Shown in pieces: positions 8,166 through 17,640 of a stretch of DNA of 64,000 bases (position 1 is the stretch's first letter; the number at the start of each line of letters is the position of its first letter). Origin of the DNA: Longimonas halophila (GTDB lineage Bacteria > Bacteroidota > Rhodothermia > Rhodothermales > Salinibacteraceae); contig NZ_PDEP01000009.1 of the NCBI RefSeq assembly GCF_002554705.1, forward strand, positions 106,601-170,600, written 5' to 3'. Position numbers and translations under genes: made by a program. The notes beneath the pieces were generated by a model, which was not told the DNA's origin, did not search any database, and saw only the letters and a list, made by a program, of their open reading frames with translations.

Positions 8166-9557
8166 ATGAACATTGCCATGATTGGCACCGGCTATGTAGG
8201 TCTGGTGTCGGGAACGTGTTTTGCCGAAATGGGCAACCGCGTCGTATGTGTTGACATTGACGAGAACAAGGTCGATCAACTCAAGAACGGGCAGCTTCCG
8301 ATCTACGAGCCCGACCTGGAGCACTACTTTAGCCGAAACACTTCGGAAGGACGGCTTACCTTTACCACCGACCTGGCCGAAGGCGTGGCCCATGCCGAAC
8401 TCATCTTCCTGGCTCTGCCCACGCCTCCCGGCGAAGACGGATCTGCCGACCTCTCGTATGTGCTGAATGCCGCGGGCGAGATTGCGGACCTCATCGCGAA
8501 CGAAGACGACGATCGCTATCGCCTCATCATCAACAAGAGCACCGTGCCGGTGGGTACCGCCGACCGCGTGCAGAACGTGATGGAAGAGGCGGGGCTGCAG
8601 GCCGGAGAGCAGTTCGATGTCGTGTCGAACCCCGAGTTCTTGCGCGAGGGTGTGGCTGTAGACGACTTCCTGAAGCCCGACCGCGTGGTTATTGGTACCT
8701 CCAGCGAGAAGGCCGCCAACATGATGACGCGCCTCTACGAACCGTTTGTGCGGCAGGGCAATCCCATCGTCGTGGTCGACGAGCGTTCTGCTGAGATGAT
8801 CAAGTACGCGGCCAACTCCATTCTGGCCACGCGCATCTCGTTCATGAACGAAATCGCCAACCTGTGTGAGAAGGTCGGGGCCAATGTTGACAAGGTGCGC
8901 CTCGGTATCAGCAAAGATCACCGCATCGGACGCCACTTCTTGTATGCGGGCATCGGATTCGGCGGCAGCTGCTTCCCGAAAGATGTACAGGCGCTGCATC
9001 GCACCGGACGCCAGAACGATTACAATTTCAAGATTCTGGATTCGGTGCTCAAGGTGAACGACCAGCAGCGCGAACTGCTCGCTGAGCGCGTCATTGACTA
9101 CTTCGATGGCGATGTAAGCGGCAAGAAGGTCGCCATCTGGGGGCTTTCGTTTAAGCCGAACACCGACGACATTCGCGAAGCGCCCTCGCACATCATCATC
9201 CGCGCGCTGCTCGACGCAGGCGCCGAGGTCGTGGGCTACGACCCGGAAGCCATCGAGACCACGCGCCGCGTGTTTGGCGATGCGATTGACTACGCCGACG
9301 ATATGTACAGCGCCCTCGATGGGGCCGACGTGCTCGTCATCTGCACCGAGTGGAACGCCTTCCGCCGTCCCGACTTGGCCGATGTGCGCGACCGACTGGC
9401 CGAGCCGGTCATCTTTGACGGACGTAACGTGTTCGACCCGAAGCGCATGGCCGAGATGGGCTTCATCTACTCCAGCATTGGGCGTCCGTCGCTGCCGCCG
9501 GAAAACGACGAAGCGGCCATCGAGACCGCCCTCTCTGAAAACGGGCAGCCTGCGTAG
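8166..9557 (+). CDS. ugd: UDP-glucose 6-dehydrogenase
   Basis: The protein has 463 residues with an N-terminal NAD domain ([11 protein letters not shown], residues 6-16). The central domain carries the catalytic cysteine in [10 protein letters not shown], and the C-terminal UDP-binding domain begins near [12 protein letters not shown]. It oxidises UDP-glucose twice to UDP-glucuronate. The protein is acidic, in keeping with a salt-adapted cytoplasm. The next gene consumes UDP-glucuronate, so the pair forms a direct route to UDP-xylose. A 72-base gap separates the two genes and no terminator is seen between them. Confidence 0.97.
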   Translation: MNIAMIGTGYVGLVSGTCFAEMGNRVVCVDIDENKVDQLKNGQLPIYEPDLEHYFSRNTSEGRLTFTTDLAEGVAHAELIFLALPTPPGEDGSADLSYVLNAAGEIADLIANEDDDRYRLIINKSTVPVGTADRVQNVMEEAGLQAGEQFDVVSNPEFLREGVAVDDFLKPDRVVIGTSSEKAANMMTRLYEPFVRQGNPIVVVDERSAEMIKYAANSILATRISFMNEIANLCEKVGANVDKVRLGISKDHRIGRHFLYAGIGFGGSCFPKDVQALHRTGRQNDYNFKILDSVLKVNDQQRELLAERVIDYFDGDVSGKKVAIWGLSFKPNTDDIREAPSHIIIRALLDAGAEVVGYDPEAIETTRRVFGDAIDYADDMYSALDGADVLVICTEWNAFRRPDLADVRDRLAEPVIFDGRNVFDPKRMAEMGFIYSSIGRPSLPPENDEAAIETALSENGQPA

Positions 9558-9629
9558 CCGCCCGGCTCCTGATTATTATGGGGCGGACCTGCGCATCCGC
9601 CCTGGTTTCTTGCTATCGCCCACAGCCTC

Positions 9630-10586
9630 ATGCCACGCACACTCATCACCGGCGGTGCCGGGTTCCTGGGGTCGCACCTGTGCGACCGGTTCATTGCCGA
9701 GGGCCACGAAGTCCTCTGTATGGATAACCTCGTTACTGGCAACACCGACAACATTGCGCATCTGTTTGAGCGCCCGGATGAGCAGTTCAAGTTCATCCAC
9801 CACGATGTGACGGACTACATTCACGTGGGCGGCGAGCTCGACTATGTGCTCCACTTTGCCAGCCCGGCCTCGCCCGCCGACTACCTGCGCCTGCCAATTC
9901 AGACGCTCAAGGTGGGCGCGCTGGGTACGCACAAGGCGCTGGGGCTGGCTAAGGCGAAGGGGGCCCGATTGCTCCTCGCCTCCACCAGTGAAGTGTACGG
10001 CGACCCGCTTGTGCATCCGCAACCCGAAGACTACTGGGGCAACGTGAATCCCATTGGCTCGCGCGGGGTGTACGACGAAGCCAAGCGCTTTGCCGAAGCC
10101 ATCACCATGGCGTATCAGCGCTACCACGGCGTGGAAACGCGCATCGTGCGCATCTTCAACACGTACGGTCCGCACATGCGGCTCGACGACGGACGCGCGC
10201 TGCCCACGTTTATGGGGCAGGCCCTTCGGGGCGAGCCGCTCACCGTGTACGGCGATGGGAGCCAGACGCGCTCCTTTTGCTATGTAGATGACCTTGTGGA
10301 GGGCATCTACCGCTTGTTGCTGAGCGACGAAAACGAGCCGGTGAACATTGGCAACACGGAGGAGATTACCATCAAGGCGTTTGCTGAGGAGATCATCGAA
10401 CTGACGGACTCAGGGAGCACCATCACGTACGAGCCGCTGCCGCAAGACGACCCGCAGGTGCGCGAGCCCGATATCTCAAAGGCGCAGCGCACGCTCGACT
10501 GGGCTCCGCAGGTGGAGCGTCGCGACGGCTTGCGCAAGACGCTCGACTACTTTCAGGACGCCGTTGAAGCATCAACCACCGCGTAA
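9630..10586 (+). CDS. UDP-glucuronate decarboxylase (UDP-xylose synthase)
   Basis: This is a 318-residue extended SDR. It shows the NAD motif [11 protein letters not shown] near the N-terminus, the UXS-type segment [19 protein letters not shown], the catalytic YDEAK (YxxxK), and [19 protein letters not shown], which is characteristic of UDP-xylose synthases. It decarboxylates UDP-GlcA to UDP-xylose via a 4-keto intermediate. It lies directly downstream of ugd, which makes its substrate. The C-terminus is short and acidic. The distinction from UDP-galacturonate or dTDP-glucose enzymes rests on the SPASP and RIFNTYGP motifs. Confidence 0.93.
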   Translation: MPRTLITGGAGFLGSHLCDRFIAEGHEVLCMDNLVTGNTDNIAHLFERPDEQFKFIHHDVTDYIHVGGELDYVLHFASPASPADYLRLPIQTLKVGALGTHKALGLAKAKGARLLLASTSEVYGDPLVHPQPEDYWGNVNPIGSRGVYDEAKRFAEAITMAYQRYHGVETRIVRIFNTYGPHMRLDDGRALPTFMGQALRGEPLTVYGDGSQTRSFCYVDDLVEGIYRLLLSDENEPVNIGNTEEITIKAFAEEIIELTDSGSTITYEPLPQDDPQVREPDISKAQRTLDWAPQVERRDGLRKTLDYFQDAVEASTTA

Positions 10587-10662
10587 CTCCTACGCTCGTC
10601 CCCGTTCTGACCGACATCATCTACACAACTCGACCGCGTTTTTTATAACGCACCCATTGCAT

Positions 10663-11574
10663 ATGAGTGTATCATCTGAAACCGCCCGCCATCTGGATAC
10701 CCTGGAGTCTGAGGGTATCCACGTCATTCGTGAAACCGCAGCGCAGTTTGAGCGCCCCGTGCTTATGTTCTCGGGAGGCAAAGACTCGCTTACCATGACG
10801 CACCTGGCGCGCAAGGCGTTCTATCCAGAGCCTATCCCGTTTCCGCTGCTGCATGTGGATACGGGGCATAACTTCCCCGAAACCCTGCGCTTTCGCGATG
10901 ACCTCATGGAGCGCATCGGAGCCAATCTGATTGTGCGTACCGTGCAGGAATCCATCGACAAAGGGCGCGTCAAAGAGGAGCAGGGGCCCAACGCCAGTCG
11001 CAACAAGCTGCAGATCGTGACGCTGCTCGACGCGCTCGACGAACTCGACGTAGATGCCGCCCTCGGGGGCGCGCGCCGCGACGAGGAAAAAGCCCGTGCC
11101 AAGGAGCGCTTCTTCTCACACCGCGACCGCTTCGGGCAGTGGGATCCGAAGAAGCAGCGCCCTGAACTGTGGAATCAGTACAACGGCCGCCGCAACCCGG
11201 GCGAGCACTTCCGGGTCTTTCCGCTGAGCAACTGGACGGAGCTCGATGTGTGGCAGTATATCGAGCGCGAAGGGTTGGAGATTCCAAGCCTCTACCTGGC
11301 GCACAAGCGCGACGTGGTCGAACGCGATGGCTCGCTCCTCGCCAAATCCGACTACATCTCGCTGCGCGATGGTGAGCACTACGCCGAGAAGATGGTCCGC
11401 TTCCGCACCATTGGCGACATGACGTGCACCGGCGCCATCGAATCGACGGCCACGACCATTCCCGAGGTCATCGAAGAGGTCGCCACGGCCACCCACTCCG
11501 AACGCGGTGGACGCACCGACGATCAGCGCTCGGAAGCGGCCATGGAAGATCGCAAGCGCAAAGGATACTTTTAG
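10663..11574 (+). CDS. cysD: Sulfate adenylyltransferase subunit 2
   Basis: The protein has 303 residues. The upstream extension of the frame overlaps the previous gene, so the ATG at 10663 (MSVSSETARHLDTLESEGI) is taken as the start. It has the PP-loop ATP-binding motif FSGGKDS, HVDTGHNFPET, GGARRDEEKARAKERFFSHR, and the C-terminal RFRTIGDMTCTGAIES, all diagnostic of CysD. It makes adenosine 5'-phosphosulfate from sulfate and ATP together with the GTPase subunit encoded next. The 51-base spacing to cysNC indicates one operon. Confidence 0.97.
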   Translation: MSVSSETARHLDTLESEGIHVIRETAAQFERPVLMFSGGKDSLTMTHLARKAFYPEPIPFPLLHVDTGHNFPETLRFRDDLMERIGANLIVRTVQESIDKGRVKEEQGPNASRNKLQIVTLLDALDELDVDAALGGARRDEEKARAKERFFSHRDRFGQWDPKKQRPELWNQYNGRRNPGEHFRVFPLSNWTELDVWQYIEREGLEIPSLYLAHKRDVVERDGSLLAKSDYISLRDGEHYAEKMVRFRTIGDMTCTGAIESTATTIPEVIEEVATATHSERGGRTDDQRSEAAMEDRKRKGYF

Positions 11575-11625
11575 CGCATTGCTGGCTCCCCTCCATATCT
11601 CTAAACCGTACACAGATTACACTTT

Positions 11626-13512
11626 ATGGACTTACTCCGATTTACGACTGCAGGCAGTGTCGATGATGGCAAGAGCACGCTCATTGGGCGGCTCTTCTAC
11701 GACACGCAGGCCATCTTCGAAGAGAAGATGTCCGAGATTCAGCGCAACACGCAGCGCGACGACGAAGACCTGGAGCTGGCGCTCCTGACCGACGGGCTGC
11801 GCGCTGAGCGCGAACAGGGCATCACGATCGATGTGGCCTATCGCTACTTTGCCACGCCGAAGCGCAAGTTCATCATCGCCGACACGCCGGGCCACGAGCA
11901 GTACACCCGCAACATGGTGACCGGCGCCTCCACCGCCGAGCTTGCCATTGTGCTGCTGGATGCGCGCAAAGGCGTGCTCGAACAGTCGCATCGCCACGCG
12001 TTCATCGCGTCGCTGCTGCAGATTCCGCACATGATTGTGGCGGTCAACAAGATGGACCTGGTCGACTACGACGAGGACCGCTTCCGCGAGATCGTGGACG
12101 AGTTCCGCGACTTTGCCGACAAGCTCGATGTGAACGACATCACCTTCATCCCGATCTCGGCGCTGAAGGGCGACAACGTGGTCACCGAAAGCGAGAAGAC
12201 GCCGTGGTATCAGGGTGCTACGCTGCTGCATCGCCTGGAGACGGTGAAGACGCAGACCGACCGCAATCAGGTCGATTTCCGCTTCCCCGTGCAGAACGTG
12301 ATTCGTCCGCACCAGGACTTTCGCGGATTCGCCGGGCAAGTGGCCTCCGGCAGCGTGCGTCCGGGCGAGGAGGTCGTCGTGCTACCTTCGAACCTGACCA
12401 CCGAGGTCGAAAGCATCGTCACGCTCGACGGCGAACAAGACCAGGCCAGCCCCGGCGAGTCGGTCGTGATTTCGCTGACCGACGAGATCGACGTGAGCCG
12501 CGGCTCCATGATCGTACGCAGCCGCAACCGCCCCGAAGTCACGCGGCAGGTGGATGCAGATCTCTGCTGGATGGACGAAGAGAAGCTGCGGACCGATCGT
12601 CCGTACATTGTGCAGCATGGCACGCGGGAGACGCAGGCATACGTGTCGAACCTGGTCTATCGCATCAACGTGAAGACGCTGCACCGCGAAGAGGCCGACA
12701 CGCTCACGCTCAATGAAATTGGCCGCGTGGAGCTGGAGACCGCCGATCCGCTCTTCATTGATAGCTATCGCGTAAACCGGCATACAGGCCGTTTCATCCT
12801 CGTCGATCCGGACACCAATGCGACTGTAGCGGGCGGCATGATTCGCGGCGTGGGGCAAGACGTCGCCGCCGTAGGCGAAGAAAGCACCACGCGCAAGGAG
12901 CAGCAAACGAGTCCGAACGTCGTGTGGGAAGGACTGGCCATTCCGCGCGAAGAGCGCGAAGCCAAGAATGGCCACAAAGCCGCTGTAATGTGGTTCACGG
13001 GCCTTTCGGGGGCCGGCAAATCGACCGTGGCGAAGGCGCTGGAAGAACGCCTCTTCGACCGCGGCATCCAGACGATGCACCTCGACGGCGACAACGTGCG
13101 CCATGGCCTTTCGGGCGATCTGGGCTTCTCGGCCAACGACCGCGAGGAAAACGTGCGGCGCGTGGGCGAAGTCTCGCGCCTCTTCTTCGAGCAGGGCACA
13201 TTCACCCTCTGCACGTTCGTTTCGCCCTACCGCGAAGACCGCACCCGCGTCCGCGAACTGCTGCCCGAGGGGCGCTTCCTCGAAGTGCACGTCGATTGTG
13301 CGCTGGAGGTCTGCAAAGAGCGCGATCCGAAGGGGCTGTACGAGAAAGCCGAGAAGGGCGAAATCTCGAACTTCACCGGCGTCTCTGCTCCGTACGAAGA
13401 ACCGGAAGATCCTGAAATTGTCGTGCGCACCGACGAACATGACGTAGAAACCTGCGTGGATCAGATCGTTGATGCGCTCGAAGCACGCGGCCTGATTCCC
13501 GAAGCTGAGTAA
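11626..13512 (+). CDS. cysNC: Bifunctional sulfate adenylyltransferase subunit 1 / APS kinase (CysN-CysC fusion)
   Basis: This is a 628-residue fusion. Residues 1 to about 430 form the CysN GTPase: G1 GSVDDGKST, switch EREQGITIDVAYR, DTPGHEQYTRNM, NKMD, then beta-barrel domains. After a linker, residues about 440-628 form APS kinase with P-loop GLSGAGKS (459-466), DGDNVRHGL and CKERDPKGLYEKA. CysN with CysD drives APS formation using GTP; the CysC part phosphorylates APS to PAPS. PAPS serves sulfate reduction or sulfotransfer. No PAPS reductase or sulfite reductase gene is in the window. A strong hairpin terminator follows the stop. Confidence 0.97.
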   Translation: MDLLRFTTAGSVDDGKSTLIGRLFYDTQAIFEEKMSEIQRNTQRDDEDLELALLTDGLRAEREQGITIDVAYRYFATPKRKFIIADTPGHEQYTRNMVTGASTAELAIVLLDARKGVLEQSHRHAFIASLLQIPHMIVAVNKMDLVDYDEDRFREIVDEFRDFADKLDVNDITFIPISALKGDNVVTESEKTPWYQGATLLHRLETVKTQTDRNQVDFRFPVQNVIRPHQDFRGFAGQVASGSVRPGEEVVVLPSNLTTEVESIVTLDGEQDQASPGESVVISLTDEIDVSRGSMIVRSRNRPEVTRQVDADLCWMDEEKLRTDRPYIVQHGTRETQAYVSNLVYRINVKTLHREEADTLTLNEIGRVELETADPLFIDSYRVNRHTGRFILVDPDTNATVAGGMIRGVGQDVAAVGEESTTRKEQQTSPNVVWEGLAIPREEREAKNGHKAAVMWFTGLSGAGKSTVAKALEERLFDRGIQTMHLDGDNVRHGLSGDLGFSANDREENVRRVGEVSRLFFEQGTFTLCTFVSPYREDRTRVRELLPEGRFLEVHVDCALEVCKERDPKGLYEKAEKGEISNFTGVSAPYEEPEDPEIVVRTDEHDVETCVDQIVDALEARGLIPEAE

Positions 13513-13541
13513 GACTTAGTTTCCACGTAGCAGCGTAACGC

Positions 13542-13583
13542 AAAGAGCGCATGGGCCTGCCTGGCTGGTGCGCTCTTTTTTTT
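13542..13583 (+). terminator. Rho-independent terminator after cysNC
   Basis: A perfect 10-bp stem AAAGAGCGCA (13542-13551) pairs with TGCGCTCTTT (13569-13578) and is followed by an eight-T run ending at 13583. It separates cysNC from the monooxygenase gene downstream. Confidence 0.88.
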
Positions 13584-13634
13584 GAGACGCTCCTTTTTTA
13601 CTGATACGAACTGTCCGAATCCCCCTGACTGCTC

Positions 13635-14684
13635 ATGATTGATCTTGGCATTTGGCTGCCCATTTTTGGTGGATGGCTCCGCAACGTAGAGGACGAAGGC
13701 ATGCCGCCTACGTTCGACTACAACAAGCAGGTGGCGCAAGCCGCCGACCAGCACGGCTTTTCGACGATTCTGATTGCCGAACTGAACCTGAACGACATCA
13801 AAGGTATCGAGGCGCCGAGCCTGGAGTGTTGGACGACCACTGCGGGACTCGCCCCCGTCACCGAAAACATTCGGCTGATGGCAGCGCTGCGTCCGGGGTT
13901 TCGTTCGCCTGCCGTAGCCGCAAAGATGGCGGCCAACATTGACCATATGTCGAACGGCCGCTTCGAGATTAACCTCGTCTCGGGCTGGTGGGAGGAGGAG
14001 ATGAAGATGTACGCGGGCGAGTGGATCGAGCACGACTCCCGCTACGAACGCTCGCGCGAGTTTGTGGACATCATGCGCGGGGTGTGGACCGAAGATCGCT
14101 TTTCGCACGACGGCGAGTTCTACACCGTTGAGAACACGGTCCTTGCGCCGAAGCCGGTGCAAGACGGTGGCATTCCGCTGTACGCGGGCGGCGGTTCTGA
14201 GGCCGGGCGCACCTTCATCGCCGAGCAGTGCGACCACTACCTGATGCACGGCGGCTCGGTCGATAAGATTGCGGGCGACATCGAGGACCTGCGCGAGCGC
14301 CGCGCCCAGGCGGGCCACAACCCAGATGCTATGCAGTTTGGCATGGCCGCATACATGATCTGCCGGGAGACGGAAGCTGAGGCGCAGGCCGAGTTGGAGC
14401 GCATCACCACCGTCGATTACGAAGCGGAAGGGTTCGACAGCTACGACGACTTTGTGGCAAACTCGGAGCTCGATTCCGAGGTCGACCTGAAGGACTACTC
14501 GGTCTCCAACCGCGGCCTGCGCCCGAACCTGGTTGGCACGCCCGATCAGATCGTAGAGCGCCTGAATGCCTACGCCGATGTAGGCCTCGACCTGGTGATC
14601 GTGCAGTGCAGCCCAATGCTCGAAGAGGTAGAGCGCATCGGCCAAGAGGTTATCCCGCGTCTGAAGAACGTAGCAGCGGCGTGA
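13635..14684 (+). CDS. LLM-class flavin-dependent monooxygenase, SfnG/SsuD-like
   Basis: This is a 349-residue TIM-barrel protein of the luciferase-like family. The N-terminus (MIDLGIWLPIFGGWLRNV), MAALRPGFRSPAVAAKM, FEINLVSGWWEEEM and PLYAGGGSEAGR match FMNH2-dependent dimethylsulfone and alkanesulfonate monooxygenases, with the closest resemblance to SfnG. Such enzymes release sulfite or methanesulfinate from organosulfur compounds when sulfate is scarce. It lies next to the sulfate-activation genes but behind a terminator, so it is probably a separate unit in the same sulfur neighbourhood. The substrate is inferred. Confidence 0.85.
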   Translation: MIDLGIWLPIFGGWLRNVEDEGMPPTFDYNKQVAQAADQHGFSTILIAELNLNDIKGIEAPSLECWTTTAGLAPVTENIRLMAALRPGFRSPAVAAKMAANIDHMSNGRFEINLVSGWWEEEMKMYAGEWIEHDSRYERSREFVDIMRGVWTEDRFSHDGEFYTVENTVLAPKPVQDGGIPLYAGGGSEAGRTFIAEQCDHYLMHGGSVDKIAGDIEDLRERRAQAGHNPDAMQFGMAAYMICRETEAEAQAELERITTVDYEAEGFDSYDDFVANSELDSEVDLKDYSVSNRGLRPNLVGTPDQIVERLNAYADVGLDLVIVQCSPMLEEVERIGQEVIPRLKNVAAA

Positions 14685-14714
14685 CCACGGTCTGCCGATC
14701 AGGTTGGACGTTCT

Positions 14715-14750
14715 GTAGGGACACGGCGCGCCGTGTCCCTACTTCTTTTT
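14715..14750 (+). terminator. 28-base perfect palindrome plus T-run; terminator or REP-like element
   Basis: GTAGGGACACGGCG (14715-14728) is followed directly by its exact reverse complement (14729-14742), then TTCTTTTT. It would fold into a 12-bp stem with a 4-base loop. The position, 30 bases after the monooxygenase stop and before a convergent gene, fits a terminator. The unusually perfect GTAGGG...CCCTAC palindrome also resembles dispersed palindromic repeats found in many genomes. No second copy was seen in this window. Confidence 0.8.
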
Positions 14751-14756
14751 GGCTGA

Positions 14757-15221
14757 TCACTCCACGATGACCGTATGCGTGAGCGTGACGAGTTTATCGA
14801 GATTGTTGGTCCACAACCGATCGCGCCCATTCACAGCAATGGTGCCCATGCCCGGCTCCCGAAAGGTCACCGAAATGGTGCGTGGCATTTCAGCAATGAC
14901 CCAGGTGCATGCCGTCTGGTGCCCATTGCCTCCATCGTATGGCGTGATGGTGGTACGCATTGGTGCGCGCTCGACCTCCTCGCGTACTGCCTGCACGCAG
15001 GAGCTGAAGCCGAAGGTGGTCACTGTGACGTCAAACGCCTGCCCCGCCTGTGCGGTGTCGGGGGCCACGAGTGGAGCCGTAGGCGTGATGCCTTCACCAA
15101 TAAATCCAATATACGCATCAACGGGATCTTTGTCGGACGAATTACCCCCCAGAAAGTCGCATCCGGTAGCAATCGTGATGAGCAGCGCAAAAGCGATTAG
15201 AGAGCGGGTAGACCGTATCAT
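14757..15221 (-). CDS. Hypothetical lipoprotein
   Basis: The protein has 154 residues from the ATG at 15221. It starts with a classic lipoprotein signal: positive MIRSTR, a hydrophobic stretch and the lipobox ATGC, with the lipidated Cys about residue 21. The frame upstream of 15221 lacks signal character. The mature part is acidic after the Cys and then mostly beta-strand-like, with three further Cys residues that could form disulfides. No family was recognised. It runs convergently into the terminator at 14715-14750, and lies downstream of the two-component genes. Confidence 0.7.
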   Translation of the reverse strand: MIRSTRSLIAFALLITIATGCDFLGGNSSDKDPVDAYIGFIGEGITPTAPLVAPDTAQAGQAFDVTVTTFGFSSCVQAVREEVERAPMRTTITPYDGGNGHQTACTWVIAEMPRTISVTFREPGMGTIAVNGRDRLWTNNLDKLVTLTHTVIVE

Positions 15222-15313
15222 GAGATTAGTTGGGACTGTTCTACACTTTGCAGGTTCTACACACAGTATGCACGTCCCCATGCGTTGCAATGTTGCATGT
15301 CGCACGGCCGCGT

Positions 15314-16771
15314 CTACGCCTGCCCATTCTCGGATGTGGCGTGCGGGAGTTCAAACTGAAAGCGGGTGCCGCGCCCTTCGGTGCTCTCCACGCTGACGGA
15401 CTCGCCGTGCGCCTGCAAGATCTGGTTTACGATGCTAAGGCCGAGTCCTGTGCCGCCGCTCTCGCGTGAGCGATGCGGATCGACGCGGTAGAAGCGCTCA
15501 AAGATGCGCTCCAGGTGTTCTTCGGGGATGCCCTTGCCGGTATCCACCACGTCGATGCGCACCTTATCCTTGCGGCGCGTCACGCGGCAGCGTACGGTGC
15601 CCTCGTCGGTGTATGCGATGGCGTTCTCGATCAGGTTTACGAGCACCTGCCGGATGCGTGAGCGGTCGGCATTCACCTCAAAGCTGGGGATGTCGACCTC
15701 CAGGTTGAGCCCCTTCTTGTCGGCTTTGGGGCGCAGCATCTCGACGACCTCATCCACCAGATCCTTCAGGTTAAAGACGCGCCGGTCGATTAGATCCTCG
15801 CGGTATTCCAGGCGCGCAATCTCGATCAGGTCGTTGAAGAGGTTCTGCAGGCGCTGCAGGTTGTTGAGCCCCTTCTCGGCATACCGGGTGCGCTGCTCCT
15901 CCGAAAGCCGCGAGGTGCCAAGCGCCTCCAGGTAGCCGCTAATGGAGAAAATCGGGTTGCGCACCTCGTGCGATACGTTCCCGATGAACTCGCTCTGCAG
16001 CTGCGCCATCCGCTCCAGCTCGTTGATCTTATCGCGAAAGCTGTCGGAGGCGCGATTGAGGCTCTCGGCCAGATCCTGAAACTCCGCTGCCCGGCTGTCA
16101 ATGCGGATGCGTCCGGTAAGCTGCCCTCGGCTCACGCGCTGCGCGGTGTTGCGGATGCGCTTGAGGGGCGTTGTAATTTTGGAGGCAGCAACCCAGCTTC
16201 CAAGCACTGTCAGGATCAGTGCCAGCACCATCCCGGCAAGAATGACAATCTGGCTCCGCTCCAGCAGGCTGTACAGCGGCGACGAGGGCTGGCCCACCTG
16301 TACAACCATGTTGGACTCGGGGCGATACAGCGTGGCGTAGAAGACCCGGGGCTCGTTCAGATTCAGCCGGTTTTGGTAGCGGATGGTTGAAGCGGAAAGG
16401 GTATTGAGCGCTTCGACATTGAAAAAGCGAGTGCTGTCGGTAGGAGCAGGGTCTGGGTCGAATGGCATGCTGCCGAGTACGGTATCGGGTGTGGCCACCG
16501 TGACCGACCACTCGGTCATGCTCTGCAGATGGCGCAATGCGTCGCCGCGTTCAGAAGCGGTAGAGAGCTCACCCATCTGGAGGGCCACCCGCTCGGCCTG
16601 GTTGTTCAGCGTGCGCTCCAGCGCGTTCTCGACATCGCTCTTGAAGATAAAGAAGACATACAGCGCAACCAACACCACCGCCGCGCCCACGAAGAGCGTG
16701 AAGGTAGAGACCATCCAGAACTGGGTTTCCTTACGCTCGGGGACCAGGCGGCTCCAAAGAGAATTGGACAC
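15314..16771 (-). CDS. Membrane sensor histidine kinase with HAMP domain
   Basis: A GTG at 16771 gives 485 residues; a TTG at 16783 would add four. There are two membrane helices (about 15-38 and 170-195) flanking an extracytoplasmic sensor region of about 130 residues. These are followed by HAMP, a HisKA box with the phospho-acceptor His in SHEVRNPIFSISG, and a HATPase domain with NLIENAIAYTDEG, VDTGKGIPEEH and GGTGLGLSI. It is a PhoR/ResE-type kinase that would phosphorylate the response regulator encoded upstream. The stimulus is unknown. A hairpin with a T-run between the two genes could reduce kinase expression relative to the regulator. Confidence 0.93.
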   Translation of the reverse strand: MSNSLWSRLVPERKETQFWMVSTFTLFVGAAVVLVALYVFFIFKSDVENALERTLNNQAERVALQMGELSTASERGDALRHLQSMTEWSVTVATPDTVLGSMPFDPDPAPTDSTRFFNVEALNTLSASTIRYQNRLNLNEPRVFYATLYRPESNMVVQVGQPSSPLYSLLERSQIVILAGMVLALILTVLGSWVAASKITTPLKRIRNTAQRVSRGQLTGRIRIDSRAAEFQDLAESLNRASDSFRDKINELERMAQLQSEFIGNVSHEVRNPIFSISGYLEALGTSRLSEEQRTRYAEKGLNNLQRLQNLFNDLIEIARLEYREDLIDRRVFNLKDLVDEVVEMLRPKADKKGLNLEVDIPSFEVNADRSRIRQVLVNLIENAIAYTDEGTVRCRVTRRKDKVRIDVVDTGKGIPEEHLERIFERFYRVDPHRSRESGGTGLGLSIVNQILQAHGESVSVESTEGRGTRFQFELPHATSENGQA

Positions 16772-16830
16772 AAATCGATGCAATTAATGAGCAGAATGAG
16801 AGGCGGCTGAGACCATCTCGTCGACAAAGG

Positions 16831-16877
16831 CAAAAGGGAAGGGCCTGGCGTACACAAGGTACATCCAGGCCCTTTCC
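16831..16877 (-). terminator. Hairpin with T-run between response regulator and kinase (terminator/attenuator)
   Basis: On the minus strand the left arm GGAAAGGGCCTGG (16877-16865) pairs with CCAGGCCCTTCCC (16848-16836), with one G-T type mismatch. It is followed by TTTTG. It lies in the 155-base gap between the regulator stop and the kinase start, so it probably acts as a partial terminator inside the operon. Confidence 0.7.
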
Positions 16878-16926
16878 GTTTTCGTTAAGGCTGTAACGCG
16901 CATAGCGTAGCCCGGCGGGCGCAGCA

Positions 16927-17640
16927 TTACGCTTCGGCGGACACTTCTTTGATGAAACGGTAGCCCACGCCGCGCACGGTCTGAATGTGCTCGGCAAAGT
17001 CGCCGAGCTTCTCGCGCAGATTCTTGATGTGTGCGTCTACGGTGCGCTCGGTGACCATCATGTGGTCTTTCCAGATGGTTTCGAGCAGCTGCTGGCGAGT
17101 GAAGGCCTTCTTCGGATGGCGCACCAGGTAGCGTAGCAGTTCGAATTCGGTCAGCGTAAGCTCGAGGTCTTCGCCACGTAGATGCGCCTTGTACTCATCC
17201 TCGTAGATGGTAAGGTCGCCCTCTTCCACCACGCTGCTTTCCTCGACGCCCGAGCGGCGCAGCACAGCCTTCACGTGGGCCACGAGCAGCTCTTTCCAGC
17301 CCGACTCTTTCGTGAGGTAGTCGTCGGCACCAATCGTGAGACCCTCGATCTGGTCTTCCACTTCCGACTTGGCGCTGAGAAAGATGATCGGAATCATCTC
17401 TGTTTCGACGCGGGAGCGCAGTTTTTCGCACACCTCAAAGCCATCCATGCCCGGCATCATCACATCGAGAATGACCAGGTTGGTATCGGAGTTGACCTTT
17501 TCCAGGGCTTCCTCCCCGTCGTAGGCTTGGTGCACGTTGTATCCTTCGGCACGCAGGAAGTCGCTTACGAGCTCAACGACGTTGCGCTCGTCATCAACAA
17601 CCAGAATATCGATCTCGCTGGGGTTTGCAGTAATGGGCAT
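16927..17640 (-). CDS. OmpR/PhoB-family response regulator
   Basis: The protein has 237 residues. The receiver domain (about 10-125) shows VVDDERN, the phospho-acceptor Asp in VILDVMMPGMDG, and the conserved Lys in the LTKESGW segment. The C-terminal winged helix (about 145-235) carries the OmpR motif ELLRYLVRHPKKAFTRQQL and ends in TVRGVGYRF. It is the partner of the kinase downstream. The domain order and length are normal for the family. A possible terminator hairpin separates it from the kinase. Confidence 0.93.
   Translation of the reverse strand: MPITANPSEIDILVVDDERNVVELVSDFLRAEGYNVHQAYDGEEALEKVNSDTNLVILDVMMPGMDGFEVCEKLRSRVETEMIPIIFLSAKSEVEDQIEGLTIGADDYLTKESGWKELLVAHVKAVLRRSGVEESSVVEEGDLTIYEDEYKAHLRGEDLELTLTEFELLRYLVRHPKKAFTRQQLLETIWKDHMMVTERTVDAHIKNLREKLGDFAEHIQTVRGVGYRFIKEVSAEA

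Noticed and set aside
7886..8188. Minus-strand frame of about 100 codons with one hydrophobic segment
   Set aside because: It has no recognisable family, overlaps the ugd start, and lies in the leader region; the hydrophobic stretch alone does not support a gene.
7893..9191. Long minus-strand frame of 432 codons
   Set aside because: It is antisense to ugd, whose motifs are complete; the composition (His/Val-rich) is typical of a shadow frame in GC-rich coding DNA.
12382..13440. Minus-strand frame of 352 codons opposite cysNC
   Set aside because: It overlaps a clear CysN-CysC fusion and has no motif of its own.
13461..14645. Minus-strand frame of 394 codons opposite the flavin monooxygenase
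   Set aside because: The plus-strand frame has family motifs throughout; the antisense frame does not.
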